Part shown: positions 42,582 to 54,500 of the stretch, in pieces
Numbering within the stretch: the stretch's first letter is position 1
How the letters are laid out: every line of letters begins with the position of its first letter
Assembly (NCBI GenBank): GCA_003665825.1
Contig: QPFY01000017.1
Location: 434,001-498,000, forward strand
DNA length: 64,000 nucleotides
Direction: 5' to 3'
Source: Microbotryum silenes-acaulis
Lineage: Eukaryota > Basidiomycota > Microbotryomycetes > Microbotryales > Microbotryaceae
Notes under the pieces: generated by a model
What the model was told of the DNA's origin: nothing
Databases searched by the model: none
The model's input: the letters and a program-made list of their open reading frames with translations, nothing else
Position numbers and translations under genes: made by a program

Positions 42582-45300
42582 ATGTCGCCCGCACCTCCCA
42601 TCCCAGCTTCCCAATATGAGTGAGTCACATGGACTGGTTTCCAACTTGTCAGAGTCCGGAGTCTGCAGACTCCGGACTGAAGGGGTCTCAGCTTGAGTGG
42701 CTCGAAGTTCCGTCTCGTCGCCACTTGCCGAGATTTCGATCAGAGGAGCTGACTATGTCACTGTACAATGGCTCTGCAGCGTTATCGTCGTCGGTGCTGG
42801 ACCCGCTGGCGTTATGAGCTCCTTGTGCTACACCACATTCGGGCTCTCTACTCTTCACATTGTTCGTCACGAAGGGGCAGATTCACCCCCACATGTCCCC
42901 CCGCCCTCCCTGCGGCAACGCACTGACCCTCTTCAAGTGTCTCTCATCTTAGGACGATCGACCTCGCACGACCGAAGCTGGTCGAGCCGATGGCCTGCAG
43001 CCTCGCACACTCGAAGTTTTGCGCAATATTGGATCCGTCAAGGTTCAGGAGGGCAAATCGAGCTTGGCCAAGCGCATGATCGCACAAGGCGTCCGCGTCT
43101 ACAGCGTCGCTTTCTGGGTGCGTCTTTTTGCGACGCTTCCGCCTAGGTTTCCCCGATCCGGGAAGATCGCTGACGTTTTTGCTTCATGCATCCAGGATCC
43201 CACGGCGACCGAGCAATTGTCTCGCACGTCGAGATCTCCCTCGTGCCCCGATTTCATCGATGTGTAAGCTTCCATCGACCCATGTCCGTAGCGTATTCGT
43301 ACTGACATCCGACGGTGCCTCCCAACCCCATATCAGTGTCGACAACTACACCCTTTTGCTCCACCAAGGCTTGATCGAGAATGCCTTCCTGGACGAGACA
43401 GAACTTCGACGCGCGCTTCTACCTGTGGACAAACTGATCCCAGCGCCTCACGGCGGTGTGTTCCGCCCTTACACTTTTGTGGACGTCAAGACAGACCTCA
43501 GCCCCGGTGTCTCGCACCCGGTCACTGCCGTCATCCGTAACACAGAGACGAACGAGGAGTTCACTGTTAAAGCCAAGTACTTGATGGGATATGATGGCGC
43601 GCGTTCCAGCGTCCGCAAGGCCATCTCGGGCCCCGAAGCGACCGATGGCGGTGAAAAGGGCAAGATTACCATGGACGGTGATACAACCAACATCATCTGG
43701 GGCGTAATGGATGTCGAGGTCGAGACCGACTTCCCGGACATTCTCTCAAAGTGGTCAGTCCCTCAATCTCGGTGATTTGGTAGCTCACCGCGAGACCTCG
43801 TTATCGCTGACAGTGAACATACTTTCTCTCGCGGCACCGAACAGTATGATTCATTCGCGGGACGCGGGATCCATCATGGTCATCCCTCGCGAGGATAACC
43901 TCGTGCGATTGTACGTCCAGCTTAAGGAAGGCGAAGCCGCCAGCTCGCACGTTGAGCGCAGCAAAGCGACATTGGACATTTGTTTCGCGAGGGCGCGCAA
44001 GATCTTTGAGCCCTTCGTTCTCAAATTTGGCCGGGTCGCCTGGTTCAGTGTGTACCAGATTGGACAGCGCATCGCGTCTAACTACACGCTCGACCAGCGC
44101 GTCTTCCTCGGCGGTGATGCGACACACACCCATTCCCCGAAGGCAGGCCAAGGCATGGTGAGCACTTCCCGTGCACTTCACTCCACATGGTCTCTCTGTA
44201 CTGACCATTGGCCTATGTACTCACCCACAGAACATTTCCCTGCTCGATGCCATGTCGCTCGCATGGAAGGTGAACCTAGTCGAGACGGGCATGGCCGACG
44301 CAGACATTCTCTTGCCGACGTATGAGTCGGAGCGTAAAGAGATCGCCCACGCTCTCCTCGAGTTCGACACGGCCTACTCGCGCCTCTTTTCGGGCCAAGG
44401 TGCCCCCCAAATCGGACCCAAGGCATCCGAAATGGAGTCCGGCGCTCCCAGCTCGAAACTCAACGTCGCGGTCGATCCGCAGCTCTTCATCGAGACGTTC
44501 AAAAAGAACGCCTTCTTCACCTCCGGCTGCGGAGCCATTTACTCGGCCAACATCTTGAATGCGCTTGACGACTCGGACCTGGTGCGAAATTACCCTAAGA
44601 AGGGCGTTTTTAACCCCGCCGGTACAAGGTTAATCGCCGGGCAGCGTTTGCTCCCGGGCAAGGTCACTCGCGCAGTCGATGCGAACCAGGTCAGGATTCA
44701 GCAAGAGGTGAAGCTGAACGGTCAATTCCGGTGAGTCTTCAAACCACGCTCTCATCTGTCAGCAGTCCGCAGGAACATCACTGATCCCCGCTGCCCACAC
44801 GAGTCTCTAGGATTCACATCTTTGCGGGTAACCTGTCCAAGACGATGCCGCAGCTACAAGCCTTCTCGGAATATCTCGCCACACCCGAGTCGTTCTTGAA
44901 CGTGCACCAACCTGCCTCAGGTGCCCGAGCCTCCCTTTACCCCGATGCGCCAGCTTCGTCCCGCCACATCGAGCACCAGACAACAAGCGTCCCCGTGAAC
45001 CCCTTCTTCACCTTCCTCACGGTCGCCGCGGACAAGTTCGCCTCGCTCGACATTGACTCGATCCCCTTGGGCCTCCGAAGGAATCGCGACCTCATCTACG
45101 CTGACGACATCTTTGATCGACGATCACCGACGCCGGACAGCGCGGCGATGCATGGCAAGTATGGTGTGAATGTGGAAAAGGGTGCAATCATTTGTGTCAG
45201 GCCCGATGGGTATGTCGGATGCATTGTTGCGCTTGGGCGCGAAGGTGGGGAGGCTTTGGGCCAGTACTTCAAGGGCTTCTTGAAGGTGCAGCAAAAGTAG
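42582..45300 (+). CDS. FAD-dependent phenol 2-monooxygenase-type aromatic hydroxylase
   Basis: Flavoprotein aromatic hydroxylase of the phenol hydroxylase family, which uses FAD, NADPH and O2 to hydroxylate phenolic substrates. Exons: 42582-42619, 42780-42861, 42953-43117, 43196-43263, 43337-43753, 43845-44157, 44231-44730, 44811-45300, giving 690 residues. Seen: FAD dinucleotide motif VIVVGAGPAG (residues 14-23), RADGLQPRTLEVL, the DG motif YLMGYDGARSSVRK, and the second FAD motif [21 protein letters not shown]. The C-terminal third is the thioredoxin-like domain of the family, ending GYVGCIVALGREGGEALGQYF. Substrate is not deducible (phenol, resorcinol and hydroxybenzoates are all possible). 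Intron 1 (42620-42779) contains a perfect 26-base palindrome. It lies next to gene-poor accessory DNA. Confidence 0.9.
42653..42678. promoter_or_regulatory. Perfect 26-base palindrome inside intron 1
   Basis: Positions 42653-42678 equal their own reverse complement, centred on CTGCAG and flanked by AGTCCGGA and its complement. It includes CGG (42657-42659) and CCG (42672-42674) separated by 12 bases, an arrangement like sites of Zn2Cys6 factors. It lies 33 bases downstream of the 5' splice site of the phenol hydroxylase gene. A regulatory role is inference. Confidence 0.45.
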
Positions 45301-45567
45301 GGGCGGGGGAGGGGGGTTGCAAGTTCTCGAGATGTGATTTTTCGGTGTGAATGCGATATTTTTTTGTAACACAGTGCAACTTTTCATATCCAGACAGCCC
45401 AAGTCGAAACATGTATCTCCACCACTGCACAAACCTATCTGGCCCTCCTAAATGGAGGTCGCCATGCCAAAAATCGATCCGAGGAAGCCTTTTCCACGAG
45501 GGGCAAACAGTGCGATGTGTTTTTTTTAGCTCAGCTTTTGAACACGGGGGTCAAAGAGACTACTGCG

Positions 45568-48500
45568 ATGTTATTTCTTCGCACATCACGGCATTACGTA
45601 CAAGCCGCTCGGGTTCGCCGCGCCGCAGCTGACCGAGTGCGCCGGTCACGAGGTCCGTGCGAGTCGACGTTGGCTGCGAAGCTCGGATTCGCGAGCGACG
45701 ACGGCAAGAGACGGGAGGGCTCACTTGCCCTACTCCTTCAACAATTCGACGCCGCCGGCATCGTTGCTCCGAGCACGATGCAAGTTGATTCGCCCATGCA
45801 TGACATGGTTTCTACATCTACATCTCTGGCTACGATGACCGAAATGGCTGCCCCTATATCACCACCAGCAGCACCAGCGGCGCCAGCTCCGTCGCTGCAG
45901 TCATCGACGGTCCGCTTCCTGCGCGGCTTGGGCATCCTCCCCGTCGAGCCAGCCTCCGATGCAACTACACCACCAGCTGGAATCAAGCCCAAGAGCATTC
46001 GCAACCGACGACACCTCTCGACCCAGGAATGGCTCGGCCTGGTGCCCACATCCTATGCGATGACGTTGCTGTCGATCGTTCCAGCCCATCTTCGACCTTC
46101 GGATACCGTAGTCTCGGCGGAAGCTGCCTCGTCAGGAGCGGTGCTGCAAGTCATCACTCGCCTTGCGCTCGAGCCTTCGTTGACGCTGGCCGTGCACCGC
46201 TTTTACCGCGCTTATGTGCCGCACCTGTGGGGTACTTGGCTCGAATGGCTCGGCTACGACTTGGCCGAGCCAGGTCAATGGCCAGCCTCGACTCAGGCTG
46301 CGGACCAGCTCGACATTGTCAAAGCGATCGATGCCATGGTGTGCGTTTTGCGCGTAGACCAAAGGGTGTTCCCGTGAGTTTTGATCCCCTATGCTCGCGG
46401 TGGAGCTATTCCGGGCTGCAACGCACCGAGATTGAGCGCAGCTGCTGAGCCAATTTGACTTCGCGCTCTGATCAGATTCTTGGTGACCTTGCTTCGGCAC
46501 CCTGCCCTGTCGACTTTCCCCATCGACACCTCCAATCCGATCCCTTCGCTCCTCACATTGCACTCGTTGCTTCACTATCTGCCGCAACTGCCGACGTCGC
46601 ACCTTACCACCTCGGCGAGTCGTCCCCTGCCCTGGGCATTTCCCACTGAGGTCGAGAACCTGCTCAAGTCGCACCCCTTGGCCAAAGTGCGACTCTTGGC
46701 GAGCAAGTGCCTCAACAAGTGGTACGGTCTCAAATCCTATACGGGCAAGCAGATTGAGCGCACCTACGTTCCGACTTCGAGACAGGAGATGGAACTTGCC
46801 CCGATGCCTGATTATCCAAACGAGATCAAGCTCGACTTTGAGCAATCATTTGGCGTGCTCGATCGCGAGGAAGGAGACGAATGGATCATTCCAGACTGGG
46901 AACAGGAACTCGTTGGCCAGTCCAACTGGGTCGAGGGGGGCGTTCAGGTCCTCGTCCGAAAAGGTGGCGTTGATCTTTGGGTCCTCGAGCTCCTCATGGA
47001 CATCCGCGACCGAGAAGAGAAGGCTCTGTTTGCTCAGGAGCCCGAGGAGCAGGATTTTGAATCCCTCGACTGGGAGTTGAGTAAGATTGTGTGCGAGGTC
47101 GAGGGTCGACTGACGTATCGCGAAGGGTTGCTGCCTTCCATCGGCGCCGTTACTTCGTCTTCATCGGCGTCGACCTCGAGCGCTCGGGAGTTGGCCAAGA
47201 CACCCCGACCCGAAGCTTTCATCCTCACGCCGTCGAACCGACAACTTATTCGCTCACTCTCCACCCGCCTCGTGTACCGTCAACCAACCCTCATTACTTC
47301 TCCTCCCTTGTCGGGCAAGCTGTCGACGCTCAACCACCTGTGGACACTCGTTCATGCCTCAAGCTCCCCGGGGGCCGGACCGACCCTAGCGGCGAGGCAA
47401 CGCCAGATTGTCATCATCAACCTCGCAGATCGATCACTCGACTCTAAGTCGCTGCTAGGATCACTCTCATCTGCTCCGACAACATCCGAGTCCACAGCGG
47501 GTTCTTTCACCTTCATCGAAGGGCCCCTGACCCGTGCCTTGCGCCAAGGTCGCTGGCTTGTCTTGACCAACATCGACCAGGCTTCGGTCGAGATCTTGAC
47601 AGTCATCAAGAGCGTCGCCGAACGAATGAAGACCGCTAGCGAGACCATGCTCGGCGGTGCATGGGGCGATGGTGCCGACCAACACAACTTTGGGGTCGGC
47701 GTCAAAGTCGGAGGAGGTGCCGGGCGATGGGTCAAGGCCGGAGCGGGCTTCATGCTCTTTGCTACGAGGTCCACAACCTCTTCCGAGGGGGCCGAATTCT
47801 TTGGACAACACTTTTTCAAGGAGTTGAGGTTGCCTGGGTTGGAAGGGGCCGAGTTGGAACAAGTTATTGAGGGGAGGTTCGAGAAGCTCGGCCAGGGGCT
47901 GGGGCGAAAGATGATTGAGGTCTGGGAGAGCGTCAGATCGATCAAAGGGAAGGAAGTGGGAGGGGGAACGAAACGAGATGTTGGAGTAAGGGATCTCTTG
48001 AGGTTAGTTTCAACGCGAAAGAGGCATCATCTGCTCAAAGCAACCGTGTACTGACCAGGCGCTTGGTTGACAGATGGTGCCGACGAGTCGAAGGTCTGCT
48101 ACCGACCGGGGTCGTCATCAAATCGATCGAAACGAACCCTACACTCCAAGAAGAGATTTTCATCGAGGCTCGCGACGTCTTCCTCGGCTCAATGCCCTTA
48201 CCTCGTGACACCGGCGTACCGCAGAACGATCGCTATTCGGTCATTGCTCGAAAAGTCGCCGAGGGCCTGAGTCTGAGCGACGAAAGAGCATACTGGGTGT
48301 TGCGCCGTAGGGTGCCCGAGTTCATTGAACCCATCATCGATGTCGCCGACGGACATCTGGTCAACCACGATGGCCAGGGGCATGTGCTCAAGATCGGTCG
48401 AGTCGGTCTGCCCTACCGACCAGTGCTTAAGAAGGCGGCAGGCAAAACGTATGCCCACACGAACCCGAGTTTGATCGTTCTCGAAAAGCTCGCCGTCGCC

Positions 48501-51500
48501 GTTCGACTTTCGGAACCCGTCCTGCTGGTCGGTGAGACAGGCACGGGCAAGACGGCCGCGGTGGGTCACTTGGCCGACAAGATGGGCAAACGTCTGACCG
48601 CGTTGAACTTGTCGAATCAGACCGAGGCTGGCGATCTCGTCGGCGGATTCCGACCGATCGATGAACGGGAAGAAGCGAGACGGCACGCGTCGATGCTCTT
48701 TAATGCCTTTGTCGAGTTGTTTGGCAAGACCTTCTCGCTCTCGAGGAATGCCGAATACGTCTCGCATGCCAAAAAGGCGTTCGAAAAGAAGCGATGGCAG
48801 AGGCTGGTCGGCCTGTGTCGAGAAGCAGCGAGGATGGCGAGCGATCGCTTCAATGCGCTCGAGGGGCCACCTGAGTCGAAAGACATGGCGACCGACGAGG
48901 CCGAACCGAGGAAGCGACGGAAGCTCGAGTCCAAGAGCAAAGAGGATCTGCCCGGTCAATGGGACGACTTTCTCGCGCGCCTGGGCGAGTTCGATCTGCG
49001 GCACGTCCAGAAGGCCGTCAAGGCCAAGTTCGTCTTCTCGTTCGTCGAAGGCCCGCTCGCCAAGGCGATTCGGGATGGTGAATGGGTCCTGCTCGACGAA
49101 GTCAATCTCGCCTCGGCCGAGACGCTCGAATCGCTATCAACGCTGCTGCAAGGTCCCGACTCGAGTCTGGTGCTCACTGAGCAAGGTGACCTCGAGCCTA
49201 TCCCTCGGCATCCCGAGTTCCGCTTATTCGCCTGCATGAATCCCGCCACCGATGTCGGGAAACGGGATCTACCGAGTGGACTCCGAGCCAAGTTCTCCGA
49301 GGTTTGGGTCCCACCGCCTGATGAGGATCGTGATGCGCTCGTCAAGATCGTCGAGGGGTACATCGCTCGACACGCCACGTCGGACCTGCCTGTGATTCAT
49401 CAGACAGCAGATCTCTACTCGGCCGTCAAGCAGCTCGCCATCAACGCGCAGCTCGCCGATGGCTCGAATCACCCGCCCCATTTTTCGATGCGCACCCTCG
49501 CTCGTGCATTGACGTTCGCTGCGGAATTTGCGGAGACTTTCGGTTCGCTACGTCGCGCGCTCTACGAGGGGTTCCTGATGTCGTTCACGATGTTGCTCGA
49601 CCCCAATTCGCAAATTGTCGTCCTCGCATTGCTCAAGAAGCACATCGTCGATCCTGCGCGCAACGCCAAGTCGCTCTTCAGACTGCCGGTCAAGAAACCG
49701 CCTGCTTCGACACCGGCGGTCCAGATCGCCCTCTATTGGCTCTTGACGGGCGACCAGACCCCTGAAATACCGAAAGACTACATCTTAACTCCATCGGTGC
49801 AGCGCAAGGTCTGCGATCTTGCTCGAGCAGCGTTGACTCGCAAAGTGCCGGTTCTAATTCAGGGCCCAACCTCGGCAGGCAAAACCTCCGTCGTCGAGTA
49901 CCTCGCCCGACGAACGGGCCACCGTTTCGTTCGTATCAACAATCACGAGCACACCGACATTCAGGAATATATTGGCACGTACGTCTCGGATCCGGACTCC
50001 GGCAAGCTCGTTTTCCAGGAGGGTGTGCTCGTGCGCGCCCTTCGGTGCGGTGACTGGATCGTTTTGGACGAACTCAACTTGGCGCCGACGGATGTGCTCG
50101 AAGCACTCAACCGATTGCTCGACGACAACCGAGAGCTCGTCATCCCGGAAACAGGCGAGCTCGTTCGACCCCACCCTCACTTCATGCTCTTTGCTACGCA
50201 GAACCCACCTGGGCTGTACGGTGGTCGCAAGGTCCTCTCGCGAGCGTTCCGCAATCGTTTCCTCGAGATGCATTTCGGCGATGTCCCACAGGACGAACTT
50301 GAGACGATTCTGTGCGAAAGGTGCCAGATCGCCCCCTCGTACGCCAAGAAGACGGTCGCCGTGTTTGTCGAGCTGCAACGACGACGACAAGCGGGGCGCG
50401 TCTTTGAGCAGAAGCATGCCTTTGCCACTCTACGTGACTTGTTCCGATGGGGTGGCCGTGGTTCGGTCGGCTACCAGCAACTCGCCGAGGACGGTTACAT
50501 GCTTCTCGCCGAACGTGCTCGACGTGCGGACGACAAGGAGGTTGTCAAGGAGGTGATCGAAAAGGAGATGAAGGTCACGATCGACGCCGCTTCGTTGTAC
50601 GACTTCTCCCGACTCGCCGAACTCGAGCTGCCCGATCCGAGGAGCGCCCAGGGTGATCTTGTCTGGACCTCGGCGATGCGACGACTCTACTTCCTCATCG
50701 CCGCAGCTCTCAAGCGCGACGAGCCCGTCTTGCTCGTCGGCGAAACGGGAGCGGGCAAGACATCAGTTTGTCAAGCGCTAGCGCTCGCTCTCGGCCGCCA
50801 GCTTCACATCGTAGGCTGTCATCAAAACACCGAGACGGCGGATCTACTCGGTGGTCAACGTCCACTTCGTAACCGAGCGGCACTCCAAGCGGATTTGAAG
50901 CGCCGCGCGTTGGCCTTGTTCGAGTCCGTAGGCCTTGCTGCGTCCGCCGCCGCCGCCGAAGACTTTGAGCAGCTCATCGTCGAGGTCGAAGTCCTTCTCC
51001 CAAACTTCAACGGAGATGATCTGATCGAGGCCAAGAGCGTACTGGATCGCATGCGCCAGGCTATGGCTCTGTTCGAATGGCACGACGGTCCCCTCGTGCA
51101 GGCGATGGTCGCTGGCGATTTCGTCTTGCTCGATGAGATCTCGCTCGCGGATGACTCGGTCCTCGAGCGCCTCAACTCGGTCCTTGAACCCTCTCGCACG
51201 CTCCTCCTGGCGGAGAAGGGTGGCAGGGATCTCGCTGACATTCAGATCCGAGGGGCACCCGGCTTCCAAATCCTCGCGACGATGAACCCCGGTGGCGATT
51301 TCGGCAAGAAAGAACTCTCACCCGCACTGCGCAATCGCTTCACTGAGATCTGGGTGCCCAGTGTCGACGACCTCAACGACTTGCGCCTCATCATCTATTC
51401 GAGGTGGCAACCTGATCACGAGCGCGAGCTGGCGCAGTTTGGCGACAAGATGCTCGACTTTGCGCAATGGTTCGCCAAAGCTGCTGGAGCTGGTGACGGT

Positions 51501-54500
51501 CTCGGCATCGGGTTGCGGGATATCCTGGCGTGGATTGATTTTCTCAACAAGTCGGCGAGGTGAGCTGCCCTGGACAGGAACGAGCACAATCGAAGTTTGG
51601 GGATGCTGACTCGAGTTTTCACTTTCATGATTACAGCTTTCTCGCCACGGTCAAGCCTGCCGTCGATGGCACAAATGACGAGATTGAGACGGACGAGGTC
51701 CAAGCTCATGCGTAAGCTGTATTCCGTTTTGATGTGATGTGTTCGGCACATGACTCATTGACTGACGTTCACGTGGTCACTGGTGCAACAGGGCGAGCGT
51801 TCAACCACTTCACCTCGGTGACGCGTTTTGCCAAGGTGCTCTCATGACCGTCGTCGATGGGCTCGGCGCTCTGCCCTTGACCTCATCGATGTCTCGTGAG
51901 GGTCTCGATCGCCTTCGGGTGGCGTGTTGGAGGTATCTCGAAACGCTCGTTAGCGTCACCGTGCCCCCCGAGGCTGTGCCGCTCGATGTGGTTGACTCGC
52001 CGACGTCATTCGCGATCGGCCCCTTTGGAGTCGAGAAGGGCGCTCTACCCTCGGTCTCCAACGGCCACTCGTTGCTCGCACCAACGGCCCGCCGTAACGC
52101 GATGCGACTTCTTCGCGCTCTCCAATTGAAGAAGCCCGTGCTGCTCGAAGGTAGTCCCGGTGTCGGAAAGACGAGTCTTGTAACCGCCATTGCGGCTGCA
52201 ACCGGCCATCACCTCGTCCGTATCAATCTGTCCGACCAAACTGATCTGATGGATCTGCTCGGCAGCGATCTCCCCGTCGAAGGTGGCCAATCGGGCCAGT
52301 TCGCTTGGAAGGACGCGTCATTCTTGGCCGCTATGCAAGCTGGTGACTGGGTCTTGCTGGACGAGATGAATCTTGCGTCTCAGTCGATTCTTGAAGGGCT
52401 CAACTCGTCGCTCGATCATCGAGGTGCCGTCTACATCCCCGAACTCGATCGTACGTTCGTTCGTCATCCCGACTTCCGCATCTTTGCTGCGCAAAACCCT
52501 CTTGGGCAAGGTGGAGGACGCAAAGGTCTCCCCAAGTCGTTCCTGGATCGATTCAGCATCGTTCACATGGAAGAACTCGACGCTGTGGACCTCGGGACGA
52601 TCGCGGGCGCTCTTTACGACGGCATCAATTCAGTCTTGCTGAACAAGATGATCAGCTTCAACTCAACGATCCATCGCCAGACCATGCAATTGCGCTCGTT
52701 CGGAGCAGAGGGTTCGCCCTGGGAGTTCAACTTGCGCGACGTTCTTCGCTGGCTTGCGCTCGTACATCAGTCCGGAGGCCTCGATCTGCATCCCGGCAAT
52801 CCGATCGAGTACGTCGGCCTCCTCTATGTGCAGCGATTTCGCAACGCCAAGGATCGAGCCCATGTTGCGCGCATGTTCGAAGACCACTTTGGCGTTTCGA
52901 TCGACCCTTTGCTGCGCCCGACGCATCTCATCACCGACGGACAGCTCCGTATTGGGCATTCCTTTATCGAGCGATCGGATGGCGACGTCCTCGAGCGTTC
53001 GACGATCGCAAAGCCGATACTGCAGCCGTACTTGCAGACTATGGAGGCGCTCGTCAAGTGCTTCGACATGCGCTGGCTCGCGATCCTCACGGGTCCGAAG
53101 GGCTGCGGCAAGACTTCGGTCGTCCGCCAGATCGCGTTCTTCAAGGGCGTCGTCCTGCGTGAGTTCTCGATGAGCGCTGAGGTCGATACTTTGGAGCTCC
53201 TGGGGTCATTCGAGCAGGCCGAGAGGTCGCGCGAGCTTGAGAAGGTCGTCGTTGCCCTCGAGGCCGCGATGCGCGAGCAGCCTTCAACCTTCACTCCTAC
53301 CTCGCTCGGCATCCCCCCTCACGAGCTTTTGGTTCAACTCCGACAGCTTCGCGTGGACCTTGGATCAGCCGATGCAGAGGTCTCGGCTCGGCTTCTCGTG
53401 TCCTCCCTCCAATCGCTTGCATCGGGTGCATCGGTCGAGACGACGGCGGTCCTTCACGACTTTGCCTCACAATTTGAACGCGCGATCGCTGTCACGTCGG
53501 TCGCGGCGCGCTTCGAGTGGATCGATGGACCGCTGGTGCAAGCGATGAAGCAAGGTCATTGGCTCTTGATCGAAGACGCCAACTTATGCAGCCCCTCTGT
53601 CCTCGATCGGCTCAACTCGTTGTTCGAACCCGAAGGCCGCCTTCAGCTCGCCGAGCGCGGCCCCGTCAACGGCGTCGTGCAGACTATCACGCCTCACCCC
53701 GACTTCCGTTTGGTCATGTCGCTCGACCCTAGAAACGGAGAACTCTCGCGTGCCATGCGCAACCGAGGCATCGAGATTGCCATGCTGCCCGTTGAAGCCG
53801 ACTCTACTCTGCAAGAACGCCCCCGCTCGAGCACCGTCACCCCCTCGGAGTCTATCGCCGACATGATCGAGATCGCCTCTCGTACGCAAGAGCTTTCGCC
53901 CCTGGTCGTGGCGCAGACGATGCTCTCGTACCTCAGCCCCTTCCAATTTGGGTCCGCCCTTCGACTCCTGCGCGCAACGAGACTTTGCGATGTTCCCACA
54001 ATCGAAGCTAGTATGCGTGGCATGGCGGCGCACCCACTCGTACCCGGTATTGTAGCTCGTCGGAACGCCACCGCTCTCCTGCAAGAGGTTCCTGCGCCTC
54101 TGCTTGCCCTCGAGCCGATCGATATATCGCTCGTGACGCATGAGGGCACTATCCAAACGCCCGCCAATTCGGTATTATCGCCGGCTTTGGATGCAGTGTG
54201 TTTACTCCTGCTGGTGTCGTCGAACCGCCCCGATCTGGTCTCGCACGTCTTGGCCAAGCCGAGGAAGAGTTTGAGCGCGTGGGAGCGCTCGCTGCTGGCT
54301 CTCCACGGCAAGATGCGACTCGATGAAGACGATGTTGCGACGGCGTCATTGGTTCCTGTATCGCATGCTTTGACCACTCTGGTGCGACATATGCTCGCCG
54401 CCGCCGTCGGAGATTTGACCTTCGAACAACAACAGGTAAGCTGCGGCCGCGCCATACTGAGAGCAGGCCAATCCTTACTGACGATTGTGTCAAAATAACA

